Positions 1 to 8,770 are shown, counted from the first letter of the stretch. The stretch: 64,000 nt of DNA from Mycolicibacillus parakoreensis (GCF_022370835.2 NZ_CP092365.1:3162001-3226000), one strand, 5' to 3'. Notes: generated by a model from the sequence alone, not told the origin. A program made the numbers and translations.

Positions 1-671
1 GCGACCGACTCCAGCAGCTCAGCGCGGTACTGCTCGACCTTGTCGGCGAGCTCGGCGGGGATCTCGACGGTCTCGTAGGTCTCGCCCATCTTGGTCTCGC
101 CGCGCCACACCTTGGCGGTCATCTCGACCAGGTCGACGATGCCCTCGAAGTCGCTCTCCGCGCCGATCGGCAGCTGGATGACCAACGGCTTGGCGCCGAG
201 GCGCTCCTTGATGGTGCCGACGGTGAAGTAGAAGTCCGCCCCCAGCTTGTCCATCTTGTTGACGAAACAGATGCGCGGCACATCGTATTTGTCGGCCTGG
301 CGCCAGACCTGCTCGGACTGGGGCTCCACGCCCTCCTTGCCGTCGAACACCGCGACCGCACCGTCGAGGACACGCAGCGACCGCTCGACCTCCACGGTGA
401 AGTCGACGTGGCCGGGCGTGTCGATGATGTTGATCTGGTCGTCGTTCCAGAAGCAGGTGACCGCCGCGGAGGTGATGGTGATCCCGCGTTCCTGCTCCTG
501 TTCCATCCAGTCGGTGGTCGAGGCGCCGTCGTGGGTCTCGCCCATCTTGTAGTTGACGCCGGTGTAGAACAGGATCCGTTCGGTCGTCGTCGTCTTCCCG
601 GCGTCGATGTGCGCCATGATGCCGATGTTGCGGACCTTGTTCAGGTCGGTCAGCACGTCCTTCTGTGCCAC
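1..671 (-). CDS. fusA: Translation elongation factor G (EF-G), N-terminal part
   Basis: EF-G is the ribosomal translocase: it hydrolyses GTP to move tRNA and mRNA after peptide bond formation, and with ribosome recycling factor splits used ribosomes. About 223 N-terminal residues are in the window; the rest lies beyond the left edge. Visible G-domain motifs are the P-loop AHIDAGKT (residues 20-27), the switch region RGITIT, DTPGH and NKMD. I chose the GTG at 669-671, which gives the family N-terminus MAQKDVLTD; no strong ribosome binding site is seen before it, only a GAG-type purine stretch. It is the third gene of the str operon here (rpsL, rpsG, fusA), 78 bases after rpsG, and is probably co-transcribed. 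Identity is not in doubt; the completeness of the gene cannot be judged. Confidence 0.97.
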   Translation of the reverse strand, partial: MAQKDVLTDLNKVRNIGIMAHIDAGKTTTTERILFYTGVNYKMGETHDGASTTDWMEQEQERGITITSAAVTCFWNDDQINIIDTPGHVDFTVEVERSLRVLDGAVAVFDGKEGVEPQSEQVWRQADKYDVPRICFVNKMDKLGADFYFTVGTIKERLGAKPLVIQLPIGAESDFEGIVDLVEMTAKVWRGETKMGETYETVEIPAELADKVEQYRAELLESV

Positions 672-749
672 AGAAGTTTTCCCAACTCTTTTCGGTTACT
701 TGACTTCGTTGTTCGTCTGCGCGCCCGCCGTGCCGGCGGGCGCGCCGGC

Positions 750-1220
750 TCACCAGCGGTAGTGCGCGAAGGCCCGGTTCGCCTCGGCCATCTTGTGGGT
801 GTCCTCCCGGCGTTTGACCGCCGCACCCAGCCCGTTGCTGGCGTCGAGGATCTCGTTGGCCAGCCGCTCGATCATGGTCTTCTCCCGCCGCTGGCGCGAG
901 AAGCTGACCAGCCAGCGCAGCGCCAGCGTGGTGGAGCGGTCCGGACGCACCTCGACCGGCACCTGGTAGGTGGCCCCGCCGACCCGGCGGCTGCGCACCT
1001 CCAGGGAGGGCTTGACGTTGTCCAGCGCGCGCTTGAGCGTGATGACCGGGTCGGTGCCGGTCTTGTCGCGGGCCTGTTCCATCGCGCCGTACACGATGCG
1101 CTCGGCCAGCGACTTCTTTCCTCGCACCAGCACCTTGTTCACCAGCTGGGTGACCAGCTGCGACCCGTAGACCGGGTCGTTGAGCAGGGGACGCTTGGGA
1201 GCCGGACCCTTACGCGGCAT
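750..1220 (-). CDS. rpsG: 30S ribosomal protein S7
   Basis: S7 is a primary 16S rRNA-binding protein that nucleates assembly of the 30S head and contacts the mRNA exit region. The 156-residue product is full length for the family, starts [10 protein letters not shown] and contains the conserved [14 protein letters not shown] core and a basic C-terminus. Its ATG overlaps the rpsL stop by one base (TGATG), so translation is very probably coupled to S12. In many bacteria S7 is the repressor of the str operon; no S7-binding structure can be claimed here because the rpsL-rpsG junction has no intergenic space. fusA follows 78 bases downstream. Confidence 0.98.
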   Translation of the reverse strand: MPRKGPAPKRPLLNDPVYGSQLVTQLVNKVLVRGKKSLAERIVYGAMEQARDKTGTDPVITLKRALDNVKPSLEVRSRRVGGATYQVPVEVRPDRSTTLALRWLVSFSRQRREKTMIERLANEILDASNGLGAAVKRREDTHKMAEANRAFAHYRW

Positions 1221-1594
1221 CAGCTCTTCTCCTTCTTGGCGCCGTAACGACTGCGGGCCTGTTTGCGGTTCTTCACACCCTGGGTGTCCAGCGAACCGCG
1301 GATGATCTTGTAGCGCACCCCGGGCAGGTCCTTCACCCGGCCGCCGCGCACCAGCACCATCGAGTGCTCCTGCAGGTTGTGGCCCTCACCGGGGATGTAG
1401 GCGGTGACCTCGATGCCGCTGGTCAGCTTCACACGCGCCACCTTGCGAAGCGCCGAGTTCGGCTTCTTCGGGGTGGTGGTGTACACGCGGGTGCACACCC
1501 CGCGCCGCTGCGGGCTGCCCTTGAGGGCCGCGGTCTTGACCAAGGCGGGTTTGTCGCGGCGCCCCTTGCGGACCAGCTGCTGAATGGTTGGCAT
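1220..1594 (-). CDS. rpsL: 30S ribosomal protein S12
   Basis: S12 lines the decoding centre and controls translational accuracy; it is the target region for streptomycin resistance mutations. The 124-residue protein is full length. Lysines 43 and 88, the two positions usually altered in streptomycin-resistant mycobacteria, are both present (TTPKKPNS and RVKDLPGVR contexts), so this allele is the susceptible type. The ATG at 1592-1594 is preceded by an AGGAAG element 8 bases upstream. It is the first gene of the rpsL-rpsG-fusA operon and overlaps rpsG by one base. The promoter should lie in the 270 bases before it. Confidence 0.98.
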   Translation of the reverse strand: MPTIQQLVRKGRRDKPALVKTAALKGSPQRRGVCTRVYTTTPKKPNSALRKVARVKLTSGIEVTAYIPGEGHNLQEHSMVLVRGGRVKDLPGVRYKIIRGSLDTQGVKNRKQARSRYGAKKEKS

Positions 1595-1864
1595 CTACCG
1601 GCTTCCTGTGTCGCTTCCGTTGTTGCAAAGTTTGTCGTACTGCAGTTATGCCCTGCCGCAGTACCCCGCGACCGGGTGTGTCGCATGCGCCGGCCGCGGA
1701 ATTCCTCCGTTGCACACTGGACACGCGAATCGGCCCGGCTGTCTCGCCTGAAGGTCACCCGAGGCACCGTCAGCGGCCAGGCACGAGGTCTTACGATACC
1801 CGCCGCTGGTCGGGCAGGTCAAAGCAGCGGTCGTCGCCGGGGCTCACCGGCGTGCGCCGCGCCG
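1595..1864 (-). promoter_or_regulatory. Upstream region of the rpsL-rpsG-fusA operon
   Basis: These 270 bases separate rpsL from the mechanosensitive channel gene and must hold the str operon promoter. No single -35/-10 pair stands out; a CATAAC/TACGAC stretch around 1636-1650 (read on the minus strand) is the best -10 neighbourhood, but this is a guess. I see no gene, strong hairpin or repeat here. Confidence 0.3.
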
Positions 1865-3013
1865 TCAACCGGCGCGGTCAGCGCCGTCGGTGCGCTCCGA
1901 AACCGCGGCCCGGGCGGGCTCGGTGGCCGCCGGCAGCTGCTGGTCGACGCGGAAGCGCGGCAGCGCCTCGGGGTAGGTGCGCTGCAGCCAGCCGATCAGG
2001 CCCTCGCGAACCGCGCAGCGCAGCAGGAACAGTGAGTCGGCGTCGGCGGCGCTGACCGTCGGGCGCACCCGCAGGTAGCCGCCGACGGCGTCGGTGACCC
2101 GCAGCGAGGAGGCCCGCCCGTCCCACAGTTTGTTGGCGGTGAGCAGCCGCTGCAGCTCTGCGCGCATCTCCTCGATCGGCACGGTGAAGTCCACATCCAT
2201 CTCCACCGTGCCGAACAGCTCGGTCGCGTTGCGGGTCCAGTTCTCGAACGGGTTGGTGGTGAAGTAGGTGGTCGGCAGCACCAGCCGACGCTGGTCCCAG
2301 ATCTGGACCACCACGTAGGTCAAGGTGATCTCGTCGATGCGGCCGTACTCGCCCTCGAGCACCACGATGTCGCCGACGCGGATCGCGTCGGAGAACGAGA
2401 TCTGCATCCCGGCGAACACCGACCCCAGCGAGGTCTGGGCGGCCAGACCGGCGACCACCGACAGCACCCCGGCGGAGGCGAACAGCGTGGTGCCGATCTG
2501 GGTGAAGCCCGGGAACGTCATCAACGCCGCCGCCGCGCCGAGCACGACGATGATGACGATCGCCAGCCGCCGCAGCGTCATCACCTGGGTTTGGATCCGG
2601 CGTTGTCGCCGGTGCCCGCCGGTGAGCTGGTCGTCGCCGAAGGTCAATCGGGCCACGGCGCGGCGCTCGGCGACCATCACCAGGCTGGCGACCAGCCAGG
2701 TGACCGTGGCGATGATCACGATGTGCAGCACGTGGTCGACGCGGGGACGCCAGGCGGTGTCGGCGGCGACGGTGGCGGCCAGCGCGATGTTCGCCCCGAT
2801 CGCCATCAACGTGGCGCGAAACGGTCGGCGGGTGAACGTCGCCAGGTCGTGGACGATGCCGCGGTCACGGCCGAAGCGCCGCAGCAGCCAGGAGACCACC
2901 CACCCCAGTAGGTAGGCCACGGCGATCGCGGCGATCACCCAGGCGGCGATCCACGCCAGTTGGGTGGCCGAGGTGAAACGGGGGGAGGATTGCAGCTCGA
3001 ATCCCTCGAGCAT
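1865..3013 (-). CDS. MscS-family mechanosensitive ion channel
   Basis: Small-conductance mechanosensitive channel homologue of 382 residues in the inner membrane; the family opens under membrane tension and releases solutes on hypo-osmotic shock. The N-terminal third carries several hydrophobic helices (for example residues about 20-45 and 60-80). The MscS core follows at about residues 200-260 with the pore-helix/beta-domain pattern GSVFAGMQISFSDAIRVGDIVVLEG and the IWDQRRLVLPTTYFTTNPFENWTRN segment. The ATG at 3011-3013 is used; a TTG directly before it (3014-3016) has the better-spaced AGGAG (7 versus 10 bases), so either start is possible. M. tuberculosis has no such gene between its TetR gene (Rv0681) and rpsL, so it is an insertion relative to that order. 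Function of this copy is by family only. Confidence 0.85.
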   Translation of the reverse strand: MLEGFELQSSPRFTSATQLAWIAAWVIAAIAVAYLLGWVVSWLLRRFGRDRGIVHDLATFTRRPFRATLMAIGANIALAATVAADTAWRPRVDHVLHIVIIATVTWLVASLVMVAERRAVARLTFGDDQLTGGHRRQRRIQTQVMTLRRLAIVIIVVLGAAAALMTFPGFTQIGTTLFASAGVLSVVAGLAAQTSLGSVFAGMQISFSDAIRVGDIVVLEGEYGRIDEITLTYVVVQIWDQRRLVLPTTYFTTNPFENWTRNATELFGTVEMDVDFTVPIEEMRAELQRLLTANKLWDGRASSLRVTDAVGGYLRVRPTVSAADADSLFLLRCAVREGLIGWLQRTYPEALPRFRVDQQLPAATEPARAAVSERTDGADRAG

Positions 3014-3116
3014 CAATGATCAACTCCTGCGAGTCGAGTGCGGTCGGGGTCCGTCCCGAGCCTAGGGCAGACCCGCGATCACGTCAGCGCCTCGCGCCAC
3101 ACGGCGTGTGCCGCAC

Positions 3117-3689
3117 TCACCGGCTGCGGCGCTCGATTCCCGACGCGAGCCGCTGGACCATGTCGGTGAACAGCGCGTCGGGGTCGACCCCCTGCATCGC
3201 CCCGGTCATCTCCAACAGCACGAACCCGTGCATCGCCGACCAGAACTCCAGCGCCGCGCCGAACGCCTCCTCGCCGCCGAGCCCGTAGGAGGTCAGCATC
3301 TCGATGATCGGCGCGGCCGCCGCGCGGGTGGCGGCGGTGAACTCCGGGTCGTCGCCGGCCAGCGGCATCCGGGTGAACGCCGAGTAGCGCCCCGGATGGT
3401 GGTGGGCGTAGCTGCGGTAGGCGCCGGCCATCGCCACGACCGCGTCGTCGCGCGCACGGCCGGCCCCGACCCGGTTGAGCATCCCGATGATGTCGTCGAC
3501 CACGCGCATCCGCACCGTGCGCCGCAGGTCCTCGAGGCTGTCGACGTGGTTGTACAGCGACGGGCCCTTGGTCCCCAGTTGCGCGGCGAGCGCATTGATC
3601 GTCAACGCCTCCCAGCCGTCCCGGTCGAGGAACGTCAACGCCCCGTTGACGATGCTCTCCCGACTCAGCCGTGCCGACCGCGTTGCCAT
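3117..3689 (-). CDS. TetR-family transcriptional regulator (Rv0681-like)
   Basis: A 190-residue TetR-type repressor. The N-terminal helix-turn-helix is at about residues 10-55 (RESIVNGALTFLDRDGWEALTINALAAQLGTKGPSLYNHV), followed by a mostly helical ligand-binding domain containing the WSAMHGFVLLEMTG segment typical of one TetR C-terminal subfamily. Its place between the str operon and the DUF3060 genes matches M. tuberculosis Rv0681. It is divergent from the DUF3060 pair, with 204 bases between start codons, so those genes or itself are natural targets, though I see no convincing palindrome between them. Ligand unknown. Confidence 0.88.
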   Translation of the reverse strand: MATRSARLSRESIVNGALTFLDRDGWEALTINALAAQLGTKGPSLYNHVDSLEDLRRTVRMRVVDDIIGMLNRVGAGRARDDAVVAMAGAYRSYAHHHPGRYSAFTRMPLAGDDPEFTAATRAAAAPIIEMLTSYGLGGEEAFGAALEFWSAMHGFVLLEMTGAMQGVDPDALFTDMVQRLASGIERRSR

Positions 3690-3893
3690 GCGTCGTCTCC
3701 ACCCCGCTCATGTCCCACGGCCCGCCGCGGATCAGCCGCGCCCAGACGTGTGTCCGACCCGCACTGTAGTTGACCGCCCCGGCCGGCGGGGGCAGTCAAG
3801 TCGCCCATCGCGACCCCGGCCGCCCCCGCACGTCGTAGGCTCAGGGATGATCCGACGAATCGGACTGTCGAGACTGCCCGGAGGTGGTGCACG

Positions 3894-4280
3894 GTGAAAA
3901 GGATGACCGTCGGCGCGCTGGCCGCGGGATGCGCCACCGGGGTGACCGCGGTGCTGATCGCCGCGATGGCCGCCGCGCCGCCGGCCCGGGCGATCTACGG
4001 CGACACCCACATCATGGGCCAGGGCATTCACCAGACGATCGACTGCAACAACGCCACCCTCTACGTCAACGGCACGCAGAACATCATCAACGCCGTCGGG
4101 ACGTGCTGGGCGGTGACCCTGCAGGGCTCGTCGAACACCGTCATCGCCGACACCGTCGTCCACGACATCACCGTGTTCGGTATCGACCACACCGTGTTCT
4201 TCCACGACGGCGAACCCGCACTGATCGACCGCGGCCGCGAGTTGGGCATGGCCAACCGGCTGCAGCGTCTGCCCGCCTGA
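3894..4280 (+). CDS. DUF3060 secreted protein (Rv0680c-like)
   Basis: A 128-residue exported protein of unknown function. Residues 1-33 form a signal peptide (MKRMTVGALAAGCATGV..., ending near PPARA). The mature part has the DUF3060 pattern: a cysteine pair (IDC ... GTC) and repeated N/T/V-rich beta strands suggesting a small beta-helix. The GTG start at 3894 is supported by GGAGGT 8 bases upstream. The next gene, two bases downstream, is a lipoprotein paralogue, so the two probably form one operon. Position matches M. tuberculosis Rv0680c. No enzymatic residues are evident. Confidence 0.8.
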   Translation: MKRMTVGALAAGCATGVTAVLIAAMAAAPPARAIYGDTHIMGQGIHQTIDCNNATLYVNGTQNIINAVGTCWAVTLQGSSNTVIADTVVHDITVFGIDHTVFFHDGEPALIDRGRELGMANRLQRLPA

Positions 4281-4282
4281 GC

Positions 4283-4672
4283 ATGCGCCGCCGTCACCGC
4301 GCACCGGTCGCGCTCGCGGCGTTTCTGCTCGCCGGCCTGCCCGCCGGGTGCGGCTCGGGACACGAGGACGCCGACAGCAGCCCCACCGCGCAGGTACAGG
4401 TCGGCGACACCGTCAACTACGGGTCGGTCGGCACCACTGCCGAACTCGATTGCGGGGACGGCAAATCGCTCAACGTGGGCGGGTCGAACAACACCCTGAC
4501 GGTCACCGGGACCTGCCGCTCGGTGAAGATCGGGGGCACCGACAACAAGATCACCGTCGAGCGGATCGACGCCGACCTGTCGATCGTGGGGTTCAACAAC
4601 ACCGTCACTTACCGGCAGGGCGATCCGGCCGTCAGCGATCTGGGGTCGGAGAACATCATCAACCGCGGTTAG
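4283..4672 (+). CDS. DUF3060 lipoprotein (Rv0679c-like)
   Basis: A 129-residue predicted lipoprotein. It has a short positively charged N-terminus, a hydrophobic stretch and a lipobox-like LPAGC, with proline at the -3 position, which is unusual, so lipidation is likely but not certain. The mature part repeats the architecture of its upstream neighbour: LDC ... GTC, then GGTDNKITV and GFNNTVTYRQGDP, aligning with the other protein's GSSNTVIAD and GIDHTVFFHDGEP. This indicates a tandem duplication in which one copy became membrane-anchored. It starts two bases after the preceding stop and its 3' end overlaps echA5 on the other strand by four bases. Role unknown. Confidence 0.72.
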   Translation: MRRRHRAPVALAAFLLAGLPAGCGSGHEDADSSPTAQVQVGDTVNYGSVGTTAELDCGDGKSLNVGGSNNTLTVTGTCRSVKIGGTDNKITVERIDADLSIVGFNNTVTYRQGDPAVSDLGSENIINRG

Positions 4673-5433
4673 CCGGGCGCGCCGTGCCGGCCGGCCCCGG
4701 CGCTGAACCGGCCCGCCCCGGCGGCGGCTTCGGCGGCGACGGCGGCGAAACTGCCGAACTCGAACGCCAGGGCGTCGGGCTCCGGACGGCCCCACTGGTG
4801 CAGCACCGAGGATCGGTCGGCGCGCAGGCAGCGTTGCGGCAGACCGGCGAGGTCGGCGGCCAGGTCCTCGGCCGCCGCCCGGGCCTGCCCCACCGCGACG
4901 ACCCGGTTGGCCAGCCCGATCGCCGCGGCTTCGTCGGCGTCGACGGCGCGGCCGGTCAAGATCATGTCCAGCGCCCGGCTCTGGCCGATCAACCGCGGCA
5001 GCCGCACCGTGCCCCCGTCGATCAGCGGCACTCCCCACCGGCGGCAGAACACCCCGAACACCGCATCCTCGGCGGCGACCCGCAAATCGCACCAGAGCGC
5101 CAGTTCCAGCCCGCCGGCGACGGCGTAGCCGTGCACCGCGGCGATCACCGGCTTGGACAGCACCATGCGCGTCGGCCCCATCGGCCCCGGCCCGTCGGGG
5201 GCCACCCGGTTGACGTCCGGGGTGCCGAACGCCTTGAGATCGGCGCCGGCACAGAAACTCTCGCCGGCACCGCAGAGCACCGCCACCGCCGCGCCGTCGT
5301 CGCGGTCGAAGGCGTCGAAGGCGTCGTAGAGGGCCGCGGCGGTCGGCGCGTTCACCGCGTTGCGCGCCTCGGGCCGGTTGATCACCACGGTGGTGACCGG
5401 CCCGGACCGGTGCACCTGAACCAGATCGGTCAT
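4669..5433 (-). CDS. echA5: Enoyl-CoA hydratase/isomerase family protein (EchA5-like)
   Basis: Crotonase-fold enzyme of 254 residues; the family binds acyl-CoA and stabilises an enolate, typically hydrating 2-enoyl-CoA in beta-oxidation. Visible are the N-terminal NRPEARNAVN motif, the oxyanion-hole segment SFCAGADLKAFG and the second loop GYAVAGGLELALWCDL. It is the last gene of a fadE8-echA4-paaX-like-echA5 series and its ATG overlaps the regulator stop (ATGA). The gene order is that of M. tuberculosis Rv0672-Rv0675. The C-terminal 30 residues are alanine/glycine rich. The 3' end overlaps the DUF3060 lipoprotein gene by four bases. Exact substrate unknown. Confidence 0.88.
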   Translation of the reverse strand: MTDLVQVHRSGPVTTVVINRPEARNAVNAPTAAALYDAFDAFDRDDGAAVAVLCGAGESFCAGADLKAFGTPDVNRVAPDGPGPMGPTRMVLSKPVIAAVHGYAVAGGLELALWCDLRVAAEDAVFGVFCRRWGVPLIDGGTVRLPRLIGQSRALDMILTGRAVDADEAAAIGLANRVVAVGQARAAAEDLAADLAGLPQRCLRADRSSVLHQWGRPEPDALAFEFGSFAAVAAEAAAGAGRFSAGAGRHGAPG

Positions 5434-6179
5434 GACACCTCCACACTCGCCGGCGCGGTATCGGCGGTGAGCCGCGCGGAGAACTCCGCGACGAACTCCC
5501 GGTAGGCCCGGCGCAGCCGGTCGCCGGGCCAGTCGGCGGGCAGCAGTTCCGCGGGCAGCACCGGGTCGGTGAGCAGCAACCGCACGATCGCCGCGGCCAC
5601 GGTGAACCGCCCCGGGACGTCGCCGGCGGCGGCCATCTGATGAAGCAGCGCACCGCCGTCGCGGGCCCACCCCGACAGATCCCACAGCTGCGCGGCCAAC
5701 TGTCGCGGTGCGTCGTCGTGGGAGCGCAGCACCCGCAGCCGCGCCGACGTGGCGGCGTCCAGGGCGATCGGCAGGTTGTCCGGGCGCATCCACACCCCTT
5801 CGCGCAGCGCGGCGAAACGGTGGCGCTGCAGTGTGGTCCGCAGCTCGGCGCGCGATCGCGCGTTGTCGGCGACACCGGTGACGATCAGCGTCGTCCAGTG
5901 GCCGGTCCAGCGCGCCGCCCGCGGGTGCAGTGCCTCGTCCTGGCGGCGCTGGCGGGCCAGCAGCCGCGGCGACAACCGGTATCCGTCGGCGGACCGGATC
6001 AGATCACCGGAACCGACCAGCCGGGTCAACGCCACCCGCAAGGTGGCGTCACGGATGCCGAAATCGCCGGTGAGCCGGATCAATTCGGCAGCACTGGCGT
6101 GCGCGGGGTGGGCACCGAGCAGCACCGAGAGCACCACCGACCGGGCGGTCAGCCGTCGGGGCGGGCGACGATCCGGCAT
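5430..6179 (-). CDS. PaaX-family transcriptional regulator (Rv0674-like)
   Basis: A 249-residue protein of the PaaX family, whose founding member represses phenylacetate catabolism and responds to phenylacetyl-CoA. The N-terminal winged-helix region (ARSVVLSVLLGAHPAHASAAELIRLTGDFGIRDATLRVALTRLV) and the LRHRFAALREGVWMRPDNL-type central segment fit the family; the C-terminus holds FTVAAAIVRLLLTDPVLPAELLPADWPG, the usual PaaX C-terminal domain. It lies inside an acyl-CoA dehydrogenase/enoyl-CoA hydratase operon, so an acyl-CoA is the natural guess for its ligand. Three bases separate it from echA4 and it overlaps echA5 by four. Confidence 0.85.
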   Translation of the reverse strand: MPDRRPPRRLTARSVVLSVLLGAHPAHASAAELIRLTGDFGIRDATLRVALTRLVGSGDLIRSADGYRLSPRLLARQRRQDEALHPRAARWTGHWTTLIVTGVADNARSRAELRTTLQRHRFAALREGVWMRPDNLPIALDAATSARLRVLRSHDDAPRQLAAQLWDLSGWARDGGALLHQMAAAGDVPGRFTVAAAIVRLLLTDPVLPAELLPADWPGDRLRRAYREFVAEFSARLTADTAPASVEVS

Positions 6180-6182
6180 CGG

Positions 6183-7118
6183 CTAGACCCCGGAAGCGCG
6201 CCGGCCGTGGTCACCGAACGGTTCATCCCGGCGGCGCACCGCCTCCCGGAAACCGTGGCCGGTCGCGTCGTCGACGAAGGCGTGCCCCTCCGGGGTGTGG
6301 CGGGCGATCCCGTCGAACACCGTGCTGACCATCTGGCTGGTGGCCACCCCCTGCTGCAGCAGCGCGCTGTTGAGCGCGAGCTTGGCCATGATCAGCTGGT
6401 TGACCGGCATCGCGGCGATGCGCGACACCAGGCGCTCGGTGCGCTCGTCGAGGTCGGCCGCCGCGGGGGCCTCCACCGCCAGCCCCCACTCGGCGGCCTG
6501 CGCCCCGGTGAGGCAGTCCCCGGTGAACAGCAGCCGTTTGGCCCGCTGGTCGCCGAGGCGGTGGGCCCACAGGCCCGCCGCCGGCACGCCCCACACCCGG
6601 GTGGGCGGGTAGCCGATCTTGGCGTCGGCGGCGGTGATGATCTGGTCGGCGTGCAGGGCGATGTCGGTGCCCCCGGCGATGCAGTAGCCGTGGATCTTGG
6701 CCACGGTCGGTTTGTCGGCGCGCATCAGCGAGGAGAAGCCGCGCACGAACCGGCTCATCATCTGGTAGTCGATCATCGGGTCCCACGGCCGGTCCGGCCG
6801 GTGGTTGTCGGCCTGAACCTTGCCGTCGAGGACCCCGCCGCGGTAGTCCTCCCCACCGGCGGGCGCGGAGCCCTCGGCGTAGGCCCCCAGGTCGAAGCCG
6901 GCACAGAAACCCTGCCCGCGGCCCGAGACCACGATCACGTGCACGTTGGGGTCCAGGTCGGCGCGTTCCACCAGGGCCGACAGTTCCAGGGGGGTGTCGG
7001 CGGTGATCGCGTTGCCCCGCTCGGGACGGTTGAACGTGATCCGGGCGACGCGGTCGGTGACCTCGTAGGTCATCGTCCGCAGGTTGTCGAATTCGACCGG
7101 GGCGATGTGGTGGCGCAC
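6183..7118 (-). CDS. echA4: Enoyl-CoA hydratase family protein (EchA4-like)
   Basis: Crotonase-family enzyme of 311 residues, longer than EchA5 by an N-terminal extension and an internal insert (about residues 85-125). Motifs are FNRPERGNAI, the oxyanion-hole GQGFCAGFDLGAY and HGYCIAGGTDIALHAD. The GTG at 7116-7118 gives an N-terminus that aligns with M. tuberculosis EchA4 (312 residues); an internal ATG at residue 16 (MTYEV) is the alternative. It begins six bases after fadE8 and is followed closely by the PaaX-like regulator, so the four genes form an operon that probably degrades an unusual acyl-CoA. Substrate not known. Confidence 0.88.
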   Translation of the reverse strand: MRHHIAPVEFDNLRTMTYEVTDRVARITFNRPERGNAITADTPLELSALVERADLDPNVHVIVVSGRGQGFCAGFDLGAYAEGSAPAGGEDYRGGVLDGKVQADNHRPDRPWDPMIDYQMMSRFVRGFSSLMRADKPTVAKIHGYCIAGGTDIALHADQIITAADAKIGYPPTRVWGVPAAGLWAHRLGDQRAKRLLFTGDCLTGAQAAEWGLAVEAPAAADLDERTERLVSRIAAMPVNQLIMAKLALNSALLQQGVATSQMVSTVFDGIARHTPEGHAFVDDATGHGFREAVRRRDEPFGDHGRRASGV

Positions 7119-7124
7119 GCCGGC

Positions 7125-8762
7125 TCAGCCTTTCACCAGGACACGCTCGAGGATCGGCCCGAGATCCAGCCCGGCCGGCATCATCCCGAACGCCGCGCCC
7201 GACTGTCCGCCCAACCGGGTGGCCAAAAACGCCTCCCCGACCGCCGGGTGGCCGTGGCCGATCAGCAGCGCCGCCTGCAGGCCCACGGCGATGTCCGCGG
7301 CGATCCGGCGCGCCCGGTACTGGGCGCCGGCCACGTCGTCGAGGTCGCCGAGCGCGGCCTTGAGCCCGTCGACGTGGCGGGCCAGCCGCGGATCGGCGCC
7401 GGCGGCGCCGCCGAGTTCATCGATGAGTACCTCGACGGATTCGGGGCGGGTCACGATGGCGCGCAGCGTGTCCAGCGCGCTGACGTTGCCCGACCCCTCC
7501 CAGATGCCCATCAGCGGCGCCTCCCGGTAGAGCCGCGGCATCTGGGAGTCCTCGATGTAGCCGTTGCCGCCGAGGCATTCCATCGCCTCGGCGGCGTGGC
7601 CGGTGGCGCGCTTGCACACCCAGTATTTGGCGGCGGCCAACCCGATGCGGCGCAGCGCGCCGTCGCGCTCGTCGCCGTGGATGGCGTTGTCGGTGGCTCC
7701 GGCCATCCGCATCGCCAGCAGGGTGGCGGCCTCGGCCTCCACCGCCAGGTCGGCGAGCACGTTGCGCATCAGCGGCTGGTCGATCAGGTAGTCGCCGAAC
7801 GCCTTGCGGTGCTGGCTGTGGTACATCGCCCGGCTCAGCCCGGCACGCATGCTGGTGGCGCTGGCCAGCGTGCAGTCCAGCCGGGTCAGGTTGACCATCT
7901 CGATGATCACCGCGACACCGCGGCCCTCCTGCCCGACCAGCCAGGCGGTGGCGCCGTCGTACTCGACCTCCGAGGAGGCGTTGGCGTGGTTGCCGAGCTT
8001 GTCCTTGAGGCGCTGCAGGTGCATCCGGTTGCGGGTGCCGTCGGCCAGGATCCGGGGCAGCAGAAAACAACTCAGCCCGCCGGGCGCCTGGGCCAACACC
8101 AGGAAGATGTCGCCCATCGGCGCGGAGGTGAACCATTTGTGCCCGGTCAGGGTGTAGCTGCCGTCGGCGTTGGGCACGGCCTCGGTGCTGTTGGCGCGCA
8201 CGTCGGAGCCGCCCTGCTTCTCGGTCATCGACATGCCGGCGGTGATCCCGGCCTTGGTGGTGGGCACGGTCAGCTGCGGGTCGTAGTGGGGGCTGGTCAG
8301 CAGCGGCTCGTAGACCGCGGCCAAATCGGGGTTGTAGCGCAGCGCCGGCACCACCGCGTAGGTCATCGAGATCGGGCACAGATGACCCGGTTCCGGCGTC
8401 CAGACCCCCATCTTGGCCGCCCGCACCACGTGGGCGCCGCGCCGGTCGTCGGCCCACGGCGCGGCGTGCAGGCCGTGGGCGATCGCGGTGCGCATCAGCT
8501 CGTGGTAGGCGGGGTCGTACTCGACCTCGTCGATGCGGTTGCCGACGGTGTCGTGGGTGTGCAGCACCGGCCGGTTGCGGTCGGCGAGCTCGCCCCAGCG
8601 CTGGGCGTGCGCGGACCCGGAGAGGGCGCCGAGCTCGGTGACCTCGTCGACGCCCCACCCGCCGCCCTCGCGGACCAGGGCCTCGATGAGCACCGGCGAG
8701 GACGCCGGATTGTACCCGCGAAGCGGCGGCACTTGATTGGTGACGGTGTGCGTATCGGCCAT
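7125..8762 (-). CDS. fadE8: Acyl-CoA dehydrogenase, AidB-like (FadE8)
   Basis: A 545-residue flavoprotein of the acyl-CoA dehydrogenase superfamily, AidB-like branch, which is longer than ordinary acyl-CoA dehydrogenases. The flavin/substrate region GMSMTEKQGGSDVRANSTEAVP and the C-terminal CLGGNGYIEDSQMPRLYREAPLMGIWEGSGNV match AidB/FadE8 proteins. AidB of E. coli is linked to the alkylation response and binds DNA; FadE8 is usually listed as a lipid-degradation enzyme. It is the first gene of an operon with echA4, a PaaX-like regulator and echA5. Start ATG at 8760-8762 lacks a Shine-Dalgarno; a TAACAC hexamer ends 6 bases before it, suggesting a leaderless mRNA. Inverted repeats lie over the promoter (see 8771-8806). 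Confidence 0.92.
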   Translation of the reverse strand: MADTHTVTNQVPPLRGYNPASSPVLIEALVREGGGWGVDEVTELGALSGSAHAQRWGELADRNRPVLHTHDTVGNRIDEVEYDPAYHELMRTAIAHGLHAAPWADDRRGAHVVRAAKMGVWTPEPGHLCPISMTYAVVPALRYNPDLAAVYEPLLTSPHYDPQLTVPTTKAGITAGMSMTEKQGGSDVRANSTEAVPNADGSYTLTGHKWFTSAPMGDIFLVLAQAPGGLSCFLLPRILADGTRNRMHLQRLKDKLGNHANASSEVEYDGATAWLVGQEGRGVAVIIEMVNLTRLDCTLASATSMRAGLSRAMYHSQHRKAFGDYLIDQPLMRNVLADLAVEAEAATLLAMRMAGATDNAIHGDERDGALRRIGLAAAKYWVCKRATGHAAEAMECLGGNGYIEDSQMPRLYREAPLMGIWEGSGNVSALDTLRAIVTRPESVEVLIDELGGAAGADPRLARHVDGLKAALGDLDDVAGAQYRARRIAADIAVGLQAALLIGHGHPAVGEAFLATRLGGQSGAAFGMMPAGLDLGPILERVLVKG

Positions 8763-8770
8763 ACCCCAGT

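Noticed and set aside
3884..4282. Frame-1 extension of the DUF3060 lipoprotein through the upstream gene
   Set aside because: The upstream part is the out-of-frame shadow of the secreted DUF3060 gene; the lipoprotein signal sequence begins at ATG 4283.
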